Shown here: positions 23,101-35,100 of the stretch, piece after piece
Layout: every line of letters starts with the position of its first letter
Position numbering within the stretch: position 1 is the first letter of the stretch
Origin: Leguminivora glycinivorella
Taxonomy: Eukaryota > Arthropoda > Insecta > Lepidoptera > Tortricidae
Direction of reading: 5' to 3'
DNA: 64,000 bases
Assembly (NCBI RefSeq): GCF_023078275.1
Contig: NC_062983.1
Location: 11,773,001-11,837,000, forward strand
The notes under the pieces: generated by a model
What the model saw: the letters and a program-made list of their open reading frames with translations, nothing else
What the model was told of the DNA's origin: nothing
The model's database searches: none
Made by a program: the position numbers and the translations under genes

Positions 23101-26100
23101 GTGACGTAATCGAGAGCGGGTGGGCGGCACTTTCAGCGGCAAGCGAGAGTGGCCATACTGTACAATAGTACTCTTTATTATACTGTGATATCGTGGAGTG
23201 ACTGACCATGGGCTTGGGGCCGCTGAAGCCCTCGACGCAGTGCGACAGCTCCCCGCAGCGCTCGTTGAGCGCCAGCAGCCGCATGCCGCAGCCGAAGGGT
23301 GAGCACACTAGCCGCCCGTCCGCCGAGTAGCATAATTCCTGCAAAAAATAATAAGATCCTTCAAATATTTTTTTAAATTAAAGGAAAAATGGGAAAATTC
23401 ACACCTCCGGCAGGGCTCGAACCTATGACCTCTGGCCTTGCCGGGGCCATCGCGCTCCCAACTGCGCCCCGTAGGCCTGCTGGATGTGTGCGAATTCATC
23501 CATGCCTTCCCTCAATTCACAATCGCTTTAGGGTGGCGTATAGCAAACATCTACCCGTAAGAATACATCTTAACAGGCCATCCTTCAAATGTTCACCAAA
23601 ACAGAGTTCGTTTTCTATCTGGGTAGACGTTAAAGGACATGTATTTTTACCCGGACATAGTCTTTACAACTAAACTGGATGGTACAGTGAAGGTATTAAA
23701 TATAGATGCGGACAAAGTGCCAAAAATATGTATACACAACTTTATTGGTTATGGGCTAAGGCTGTGGATACAGATTTTTGACACTTAGTCCGCAACTGTA
23801 TTAATACTTTGACTGTAGTTGTTTTTTTGTTCGTAACTACGGAAATTCAACGTCATAGGGCGAAGTGCTTGGTGTTTCTCTCTGGTTCTGATTAGGCGCG
23901 CGTCTATGGCGTCCTGTTGCTCACGTCCAAAGTCCGAGGACTTTTAATATGTTATGCAACTGGCGCTTATCCGCAACATCCCGTATTAAACTTTCGCTTT
24001 AGTTGTCCATCTTCGCTTGTTGACCAAGCTATTACTAGACGAACAATATATCATAACTCATAATAAACGGCATAACATTCCATAGACAAAACTTTTTCAA
24101 GGCCTAACATTTTTTATGATTTTTTTTTCATAACTTCTGAGAGAGTGACACCTCCAATTTTTTAACAGGTGACATACTTTCTGAAGCAGAGTGAGGGTCG
24201 GCTCGGCTCACACTGGAATGGCAGCGGCCGGCAGCGACGCGGCGAGCACTTTTAGTGTGAATTAATTTTAAACTTTATCTACATACTTTTATCTGCTTTA
24301 TACAAAATAATAACTAACCGCAAAATTAAAATTTTGAACAAATCCGAAAAACATTATTTTATTTCGTGTATGCCACAGACAGATATAATTTTAATTTATA
24401 TAATTTGATTTGTATACACCGTGTTTCACTTAACACTAAAAACCTGAAAACAGTTTGTTCAGAATCGATAGTAGAATCGATTGAGCTATATCTTGATGGG
24501 GGTAATATTTTTTTTAAATTAGTATTATTAGTTATTTTTTACGTGCCCATTCTATTGTACTCGTAATACAACATTGTGTATATCGCATTGCTAGAGGTTG
24601 TTTAACTTTTTCAGTATTTAGGGTATTAATACTGGCTGGTTACTTGGACGATTATTTTTTCCGCTACGAGTTTGACGTTGTTTGTCAGTTTAATCTTGAT
24701 GTTTAACATAAGTCATAACAAATTGAACTCGTACCTAATTACAACCTTGTCATTTTGAATATTGAGTTTATTTGCTTACTGCGATTACCTGTCCAACTTG
24801 AAGTTTACTGTGACAAAGCTTTAAAGTGTTTTACAGTGACATCTTAGCTGTCTATTGGTAAACCTTATGTCGTTGCAGTAACGTACACAAATAAATAGTC
24901 TTATGGTTTATGATGGTAGTTAGCAATTATTTTATTGAGTGTAGAGCTAAAAGTCAAGTAGAGCTGTACAGAAAATTAAAATTCAATTAAAAAAAAATAA
25001 CGATCAGATTAAAAGATGAATACTTTAGATGAGTTTAAAAAAATAAAAATCAGTTGGGGTGTCTGAGGTTTTGAGTGATACCGGAAACACCGTGTATAGT
25101 AGTGTGATTACTCGAAAAAAAAAAAACAACAAATGAAAAATATTCAATTAAATAATTTGATTTATCCCTAGTTGTATAGATGGCAACAAATCGTAATCCC
25201 GCAAAGGATCCATATAGGAGGTGCAAGCACTAATTGCTCGCCCTTAGAGTTGGTCAAAAGGCGCCTAGCCTTATTAGAGATAACATACACTAGAGAATTT
25301 TCGTCGGGTACCACGGCGGGCGGGTGGTCTAGTGGTAAAGACGTTAGCCGCGTAAGCTGAAGACCCGTTCGATTCCCGGCTTTGTCACCAGTGGGCCTTG
25401 TCGTTTTTTTCTTTCGTGTATGATATCTAGAGTCTGGCTAATGAAAGTTGAGCCCGAAAAAACGTGGCAATTTCAAAAATATTGGAGCTGGCAACACATT
25501 GATAACATGGTTTCTTTTTTATTAATTCTAATTAATTTATAGCACTTACTTTACTAATTTTTATGGTGTTATTTATTCATTATTATTTATAGATTTCGCT
25601 GTTAACTTTTACCGAAATTCGTTAAAGTGACAGTCACACTGACAGATGACAATCGACGGTATGACATCCAGAGTTGCTGTTTTAAAAAAATACTGGGTTC
25701 AACTTTCATTAGCCCGACTCTATTTCAATTATATTTCAATTTATCTACATATTTAACTAACCTAACCACAAAATTAAAAATTTGAAAAAACCTCCGACCG
25801 CGACACAGTGGACCGATTTTCATAAAATATGGCTAAGAACACTCCCGACTAACTCAGCTTTCAAACAAAAAAAACTAAATCGAAATCGGTTCATCCGTTC
25901 GGGAGCTAAGATGCCACAGACAGACACACACGCAGACAGACAGACAAACAGACAGACAGACACACACACAGACAGACACGTCAAATTTATAACACCCCGT
26001 CGTCTTTGCGTCGGGGGTTAAAAAGACCAGTATCACTTAAAGTTCAAAATTACCTTTTTTTTTTTTCGTGGGGAATGCGTTTACGCATACCGTCGGGTCT

Positions 26101-29100
26101 GAGGTGGTGGGCGACCCGGTCGGTTATGTGGGGCTCGAGGCTGTAAAGAGGCCCCCCTACCCACTAAACCCCACGGTGTCCTCTCACCGCTTTGTTTGCT
26201 GGGTCCCGGGAAGCTGTAAAGTGCATCCGCGGCAAGTTCAAAATTACCTACGCCAACCACTGCCGGCCGCGCCATTCCGGTGTGAGCCGGCCCTGAAAGA
26301 ACAAATACCTTGATGAACCCCTTCCCCTCGTTGGTCTCCTCGACGTAGTAGAGCAGGCGCTCGCGGTTCTGCCGGATGAAGTACTTGATGCCCTCGCTCT
26401 CTGGCTCCGGTGACGCTGACGCCGCCCGCGGCGTCTGCCCGGACGTTGATGGTGATGTGCTGACGGAACAAAAATGGTTTTTGAAAACTTTAATTAATAA
26501 ATATATTAAAACTCTAGTACTTCATCAGGCAGGCAAGCTTAGTCGCGCGAAAAATGATATAACATCAGGGGCCCGTTTCTCGAAAGGTACAAGCCTTGTA
26601 TTACAAGTGCGCGAACTGTCAAATCGTATGGGTTGTCATGGAAACACACTTGTAATACAAGACTTGTACCTTTCGAGAAATGGGCCACAGGTCGTCCCTT
26701 TCGCACTATTTGTAAGTGAGACAGACTTCTACTTCTCATATTATTATTATTTGTATGTCCTTTCTAGTTCTGGGGACCATGGGGTCCCGGACTTTTGGCA
26801 GGCGTGCGTGGGGCCGAAGCCAACAGCGCAGAGGCCCTTTAAGACAATTTAATCTTAATGTAATGTGACACTAACCGGCGATTATCCCTGTCCGCACTAT
26901 AATAATGCACCCAAGGACAAGCCCCGGTTAGTGTAGAACTATAGTAAGAAACAGGTACAAAAAGAAACCGGGCTATTAGGTTGAGTTGCTGGTGGTTTGG
27001 TCACCGGTACTATCGGAAAAACAATGGCACCTGCCTTGCTCATATGTAATATAAAACATGACAAAATAGACAGGCGGTGACTCGCCAACTCACTATATGG
27101 GTCCCCGAAAACGGCCGCTCGCACGGAGCGACAAGGGGACAACATAGCGTGAGCGTCTCAGGGTGTGGAGAGGTGTGCGCCGCTTTCTACCCAGTCTGTA
27201 TGAAACAGCCACTGTGCCAACTCGCGTCTTATGCATATTTCACTTCCACCCTGCAAGCATATAGCTCTGGCACCCCACTCTAAACGGCCGGTTAAGGCAA
27301 GCCAGAGGTGAGAGTCCTGCGGCCCCTGCTCAGTGTTCACTCAAGCCGGCCAGTGAAGGTAAGCCGGGGGGAGGGGCCTATTATTAATTAAGTGGGATAG
27401 AAATATATAGGTAAAGTAAATGGATTTACCGTCACGTCACTCGACACGATTTCATACTTTTTCCATATTCAAGCAACATTCCACCCATATTTCAAGAAAT
27501 CGTTTTGGCAGTTTCTAAAAGGAAACTGATTTGACTAGAAAAAGTAGCCTGTTGGCATCTTGTGAGCGAATGACTGACCTCTCCTCATCTTCGTCGGCGC
27601 GTGGCCTGGGGCGCGCGCGCGCAGCGGGCGGCGCGATACCGGTGTTGATGCCCATGATGCGCTGCATGTTGAAGTTGCGGTGCCCCTGGCCCCTGCAAAT
27701 TGTTTATACAGGATCTTTATGTTCATCTATTCATTCTTATTTGACAAAGTAGATACAGTCGGCATCAAAAGTAGCGGATGAAATGACGCTCCAATAGTAG
27801 GACGCTATAACTACCATCAAAGAGGATCGAGTATTATAGAGAGTTACTGTCAAAGTAAAATGTGTAATCACAGTGCATAGACTGCCATCTCTTGACACAG
27901 GCATAAAACTTTTGATCCTCAGTTTTGACAATTTGGCCCATATTCTTAGCTTGATATGTCAAATATTAATATTAGCGCCATCTAACTGAGCGTACCCCAA
28001 AGGTGCAATGCCATCTAGGCCACCGTACCTTTTTAGGGTTCCGTATTCTGTATGGTACTGAGGTACGTTTTTTTTTTTGGCTTTATCTGTCTATACCGAG
28101 TTATATGCCTTTGCTATTGATTAAGAAATATACGGAAAAAGAGAGAAATACAATAACTTCAGGACACTGGGTAAGTTAGGTGCAGATTAATTTACGAAAG
28201 CACGGCACGTTCAAATGGAATGAACAAAAGTTTGATTATATGAGTGACACCTGTATCGATATACATCATATACATACAGTCGTAACTCTCAATTTTATTG
28301 GTTAATCTGTCATACACATGTATATTTTCATTCACTAATTCATTCAAGGACTTGTGAATTAAACTTATACCAAAGACATATGTAACTCCGGAGAAAGACG
28401 GATAAAGTCTAAGAAAAAACGTACCTTTTGAGGTCAGGCTTTGGCCATAGAGAAAAAGGTACGGTGGCCTAGATGGTGACACCTTTTTTGGGGAACGCTC
28501 GGCTAGATGGCGCTAATATTAATATTTGACATTTTAACACATATCAAGCTAAGAATATGGGCCAAATTGTCAAAATTGAGATTCAAAAGTTTTAAGCTTG
28601 TGTCGAGAGAGATAGCAGTCTATGCACTGTGATTACACATTTTTTGATGAAATTTGCATCTCTAGACGTCAATGAGTTCGGACGTGTTAATTAAGATATT
28701 TAATTATTCGCGTGCATAATTCTGCATTTCGTGCGTAATCTGGGTCATTACTCAGCTATCGCGTTTCGTGGCTGTAGTATAATGTCGACATAGGATAACT
28801 AAGTGTTTGAAATGTCAAACGGGAATAGTCCCTTTAACCGGAGTGGCCTAACGCGCCGCAGCCCGCCCTCGACGCCCACGCCGCAGCCCGTCCCGCCCGC
28901 GCCCGCGCCCGCAAACATGGAGCAGGATGAAGAGCCCCCGAAGGTCATTGCTACAAGTGACATCAAAGCTTGGTTTAAAAAGATAGATCTAAACTTGCAA
29001 GACATTAGCCAAACAGCAGCAGAAGGTAAACTTAACATTGACCAGAAGTTCAGAATAAGCACTCTTTGTCGCAACGTGACTCATTACGCCTCACAAATGG

Positions 29101-32100
29101 CTATTGAGTACCAATCGCTAAAATCCCATGCGATCCAAGCTTATCAGTCGCATCAAGCTCACCAGGAAAAAACTGACCTAGTGCAACGCATCCAAGACCT
29201 ACAGAGGACGATTGAGGAATCCAGCCGACCAGCCCCTGGACCAGTTTCATTTGCCGATGCCCTGAAGAAATCTGGAACGAGGTATGTCCAACCGTCTAAT
29301 ATCAGCTCAGTCGCAATATACCCAGTGGACAAATTGAAGTCGAGCGAGGAGACAAAATCCCTCGTTCAAAAGATTATTCGGCCCGACGAAATGAAACTGC
29401 ACGTGAGAGGGTTACGCAAAGTAAGAAACGGCGGTGTAGTGATAAGCACTGATTCTAAAGAGGACATTGTAAAACTGAAACAATCATCACAGTTCACTAC
29501 CTTTGGACTCACTGTTGACGAGCCACTAAAACGCAAGCCCAGAATTGTCATAATTGGAGTTCCCGCGGAAATGCATGAAAATGATGTCCTGAAGTGCATT
29601 TATAAACAAAACTTGGACGATAAGATACAGGACTGGACGCTCGAGAAATTTTTGACCGCTACGAGACTTAGTCACAAATCCGGGAAAAAGGATGCTGAGT
29701 CCTGTAATTACATAATTGAGGTTCCTGGAGTGATCCGCAAGGCCCTAATTAAGAATGACAGGATTTTTGTGAACTGGTCGTCGTGCCCAGTGAGAGATTT
29801 CACCCTAGTCACACGTTGCTTCAAATGCCAGATCTACAATCATGCTGCAAAGACCTGCAAAATGGAGTGCAACATCTGCGGACATTGCGGGGAAGCGGGT
29901 CACACTTTCAAAGAATGTCCAAAAAAGGACAAACCTCCGAAGTGTGCAACCTGTTCGCACTTCAAGAAACCGAACGACCATCAAACAGGCGACCCCGACT
30001 GCCCAGCGAGACAAATGGCTGAGAAAAGATTCATAAATTCTGTAGACTATGAAGGCGCCTAGGAGCGCCTCTTAACATATTTTCATAGTACTTTTTATTC
30101 CCATTAGATTATCCTTCTTATGTATAATATGATCTTGCTCCACCTAGACAATTTTCTGTGTCAGAGTCTAAAGTATACGATGTCGCGGCTCTCAAACAAA
30201 TTTCTGGCTCTGCCGGAACCCACTGACAATTTTAGCAATTTAAATAACTCTACAGAACCTTATTTTAACATACTTAAGTCACGTAATGCATGCAATTTGT
30301 CACTAATGAAGCATAAACAAACTTATAATTTTAGAACAAAACGGGACTTAATCGCGTAAACACTTACATTTACGCGATTAAGTCCCGTTTTGTTCTAAAA
30401 TTATGAGTGCAAATCGTGTTAGTCTAAATCAATATAAACAAACTTGAAAATGATTTACGTAAATTTGACTTTGACCCTGTTTATTAAAATTCTGCTGATA
30501 TAGGAAATAGCATGTTATACTTTAGTAAAAATGTGTATCAAGCTAAATTACTTAACACAAGAAAAACACGTATTACTCATATCCACCTATGTAGCTATGT
30601 TTATTGTATGACGTAGGTACGATGATACAGAAATTTTGCTTATGGTTAAATTAATTAATTACCTAGTTGACTAGCTCAGGCATTTACTTTGACAGTAACT
30701 CTCTATAATACTCGATCCTCTTTGCTTATACTATAATGGGCTAATGGGCTAGTGTACAAGTAATGCTCACCTGCCGGCCAACTCTTGCAGCATTCTGTGT
30801 TGTTTGATCGTGATGGACGCCTCCCATACATCGTTCTGAATAGAGGATAAGTCCTGGTATTAAAAATATCCGCTTAACATCATTATTCACGCTATTTTGC
30901 TACATTCTTCTGCAAAAAATTAAGTTCCATTGTTTTAACACGTTAACTGTGTTTAAAATGCGTTACTTTTGAAATAACCAGGGCCCGTAACTTTCATGCC
31001 GATGACATTAATTTGACGTCACGCTACATATAGGATGATTCAAATAGTTCTATTATAATAATTAATCATTATTCATTAATCAATTTAATCGATTACAAAT
31101 GACTTCAAATGTAAGCTATTCATACGTGGAATAATTAATACCTACTCGATACGTGAAACGAAAAGGAAACCATTTGTTTTGTTTTTACCTATAATTTATC
31201 AAAATATGGTAACAAAACTGTTTAATAAAATGTATGTATAAAAAATAAACAAATAATTTAATTTACTTTTCAAGTATCAAGCAGGTATTCATTATTTCAC
31301 ATATGAATAGATTAGTTTTGAAGTCATGATTAAAAAAATGAGTTATGAATAATGAATAATTATTAAATAAAACTCTTGAATCATTCTATATGTAGTGTGA
31401 CGTCAAATTTATGTCATCGGCATGAAAGTTACGGGCCCTGGAAATAAAAATCGGTAGGACGTAGTAACATTTCGTCACTACTTTTAAAAAATCTCGTATC
31501 TCACGCTGTTCCTTAAAGTTAAAACGCAGTAAGTCTATATGCATTCCATACATACTTACTACAATTTTCTTTTCATTGACAGACGAAGATACAAGTTTTT
31601 TTAAAAGTAGTGACGATTTATGTGTTTTCTTTAATGTAATAGTTTTAGATTTAGCAAAAACGGAATATAAGAAGTTACTGAAAAGCTAAAGCAACTCGTT
31701 CGGAGTCATTAAATAAACAATACACTTACTTTTATGTTTATAATTTGTACCTACATAATTGTGTTTGACAACATAATTATACAACACTCAACAGGCACAA
31801 TATCTTATTATTCGCCACTATAAAATGAAAGTTATCTACACTCTCATTTTAAAACGACATTCTGATTCAACATGGAATTTAATATGAATATACTAAGTAA
31901 CATTACATAATTACTTCCAAAGAAATTAGAGTGAAGAAAAGCTTTACATGCAAAAGTAGTTTTTTTAAGTGCGATCGCAAGCGACGGCGTCTAGTCAAGA
32001 ACAGTAAACACCACATCCCAAAGCGTTCTACTTTGAAAAGTAGAATGTAAACACTTATTACGAAGTATTGAGTATGTATGTATGTAGTATGAGAAAAAAA

Positions 32101-35100
32101 AACCATGATATTTTATTTAAGGTCAAATTTGCTTAATGTGCTAGTTTTGGCGTCGGTTTTAGGGACACCCGGTATATTCTCTACACCGCATTAGACGCCG
32201 ACGCTCCAAGGAGTATATAAGTCCGCCATTTGTACCTTAGTTTGTTGTGCAATAAAGATTAACCCCCTTATTTATAAACGTACTCTAAAGTTATCACGCC
32301 GATAAAGTTCGTTTGTCCCTTTCCGACGAATCGGTGTGATAGAAAGGGACAAACAAACTTTATCGGCTCGATAACTTTAGTGTACGTTTATGAATAAGGG
32401 TATTAATATATAAATAAATAATGTGAAAGTAAAGTAGAGTTGCGATGAAGGCGACGACTTACCCCGCCGAGCCGGGGCTCGGCGCGCGCGCGGCGGGCGG
32501 CACGGCGGGCGCGCGCGGCGCGGCGGCGCGGTGCTCGGCCCACGCGCGCCGCAACAGCGCTGACGTGCCGCTGCCGAATTATTATCACCAATTTATCACG
32601 TTGGAAGTGAATTTCATAGTTTTGTACGACAATCTGCACACTTCGAATCGAAAGTGTGAAATTGCGTGTGCGATATTGGAGATTAAGTAAGTATCTATTT
32701 GTCGTTGCTACGTCCGCGCGGGCCTTCACGCGCTTATCGGATTAGGGTGGTGTTTTTGAAATCCTAAACCGAGTGACGACATTTTTTATTTAATCATAGA
32801 ATCGGGTCACAAAATTTCACGAGAATCGATTGACATTTGCAACTTGTAGAGGAGAACATCCGGTCATACAAAACGCAAATCGAGTAAAACCGTTAATAAT
32901 TTTATATATCTTTACCTACGGTTACAAAGAATGCTGCAATAGAGGTGGCAACTGTGCAAACATGTAAGTTTTGTAAGTATATAAGGCTCGAGTGCAAGCT
33001 AATGAGCTCACACTCTGGCCTTATGACCGCTGTACACATGTGGCCAACGGTTCCACCAACTCTTGGCGGAACCCCTTGGCCAAGCGTGTAGAGGGCTACT
33101 TGGCGGTATGTTGGCAGTTGGCGCTAGCGCTGGCCGGCCAACCGATTGATGTCGGTTTTTTGTCCACACATCAAAGGATCTTGGCGCCAATGGCCAACTG
33201 CGTTTACACGTTGGCGCTTCATTCAGTTTGTCGTCAGCCGTCAGAGAGGACAGTAGTGAAATATTTACGAAAATAATAAGTTTATCTATGCCAATAATAG
33301 TGTTGATTTTAGGAAATAAAATAACCTTGCAATTTTTTAATGTATTTCCTAAAAAAGATAAATGTGCTTATCAGAATATTCAAAAAATTGTTAATATTTC
33401 AAATAATTTAATTTTACTACACGGTTATTATTTTTTAATCAAACTTTGCTGACAACGTAAATGACCTAGAATTTCCTAGCCTTTTCCATTCCACGTCCAT
33501 CTTTCATGAAGAGCCAATGCCAAGTGATTGGTTCGCCAATGTGTAAACAGCGGCTCTTATCTTGGCCAAGGGGTTCCACCAAGGGTTGGTGGAACCGTTG
33601 GCTACATAAATAAATAAATAAATAAAAAAAAAACATGTGTACAGCGGCCATTATACATATATACAACACTTACACGACTCATACACGCGCCCAATGGTGC
33701 GTGCAGCAACGTCGACTTGTATGAGCTTCAATTGTTTGATATGCACGACGCACTCAGGCCTCACACTTAAGTTATAAGGCCGCCTTTACACCTGTGAGTT
33801 TTACCGCTTACGTAAGCAACTTATGCAAAACTTTCAAATGTAAATGGTTTTTGTAAACAGCTTACGGTAAGTTTTGACCACTTTCGTAAGCTGAAAACTT
33901 TCAAGTGTAAACGGGCACGAGTTTGTTTACAGAAGCGACTCACAGCTTATCGAAATAAATTGATAAGTTTTGGGGTTTACTGACGATTCGCCAAAAAACG
34001 TTTCCCAAAGTTTCACATCCCAAACTATTATTCCCAAATTATCATTTCCCAAATAAACGTTTGGCAAAACAACTTATCGCAAATTGACATTTAGCAAAAC
34101 TTTTTTTGGCAAGTATTTGTTTCCCAAAACATTTACTTGGTCAAATTTCATTTTACCAAATATTATTTAGTCAAAGGTATTGTTAGGCAAAATTTCCATT
34201 TCCCAATATATTGTAATTAAATGGCACACTAGAAATTTGTTTGTTGATTTTATACTTTGTATCCAAGATTTATGTGAAATAATGTGTATGTCGTACTTTT
34301 TTGCCTCCTGCTGCAAATGTCAAGGATGACATTTTCACTTACATGTCCGGATACATTTTATTAAAAAGAAACCTTATGTTTTCAAGACCATTATGTTCTA
34401 TTAATTTTTAATTACTTTAAAAAGCCATTTCCGGTTTGCTCACTCACGTCGTCGCACCTAAACTGACCCTGTCACACACGAGTTTTTTGTTACAATACTA
34501 ATACAATTATTACATTACATTTATGCCTTGTAATATTTATTGACAAACGTGGTTTTGCATGGTGTAATTTGTAGAAACATTTTTTGACAAAAAAAAATAG
34601 TTGACAAAATAGTTTTGTCCAGTAATTAATTTGACAAAAATAAAGCTGAGCAAACTTTTCTTGTCCAACTGAAGCCTTGGGAATAAAACTGAAATTATCA
34701 TTTGACAATTTTAAGTTAAATTTGGCAAAAAAATCTTCGGTAAATTAAATTAATCCCGTAGAAATGAAAATACAAATGCCTAAATATTTTCGAAATTTGC
34801 GATGTGAAATTTTGACCAAACATGTTTTTGGGATATAAGTTTTGCCATTAAAAACGTTTGCGAAATAAAGTTTTGTCTAAATAAAATTTGACTAAGTAAA
34901 ATTGTGCCAAATGATAATTTGACCAAACAAATTCATTGCGAAACATACCTTTGCCAAATAATACTTTGGGAAATGAAACTATTGCGATATGATTATTGGG
35001 AAATGAAATTTGACGAAACGTTTTTTGGCGAAACGGCAGGACACCGAACTTACGAATAAGTAACTAAGGCGGTCGTTTTTTTTTCTTTTCAACTTTGCTC

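Larger units (their letters stand above)
28650..30690 (+). mobile_element. 2-kb retroelement with a gag-like ORF only
   Basis: Bounded by the split repeat described at 28373-30725. It has about 150 bases of leader, one 419-codon ORF (28803-30062), and about 630 bases of AT-rich trailer that includes a near-perfect hairpin (30326-30405). I see no endonuclease or reverse transcriptase sequence and no long terminal repeats. It is either an internally deleted LINE or a non-autonomous gag-only element. Confidence 0.65.
28373..30725 (-). repeat. Interspersed ~300-bp repeat, copy 3, split by a gag-bearing element
   Basis: 28373-28645 is the inverse of 1950-2255 up to its CACATTTTACTTTGAC region. 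The remainder (ACTTTGACAGTAACTCTCTA) resumes at 30690-30725. The 2.04-kb piece between is an insertion. CATTT occurs at both junctions (about 28642 and 30685) and may be a short target duplication. Confidence 0.8.

Noticed and set aside
26076..26313. GC-rich 81-codon frame near DCAF10 exon 10
   Set aside because: It overlaps repeat pieces (GCCATTCCGGTGTGAGCC family), and nothing about it resembles a known protein.
32160..32265. Solo LTR
   Set aside because: TATA and AATAAA-like spacing is suggestive, but no TG/CA borders or target duplication were found. Noted only as a weak possibility.
33983..35047. Helitron
   Set aside because: No TC start, no CTRR hairpin end and no A/T insertion site could be shown. 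The inverted ends argue for a foldback.
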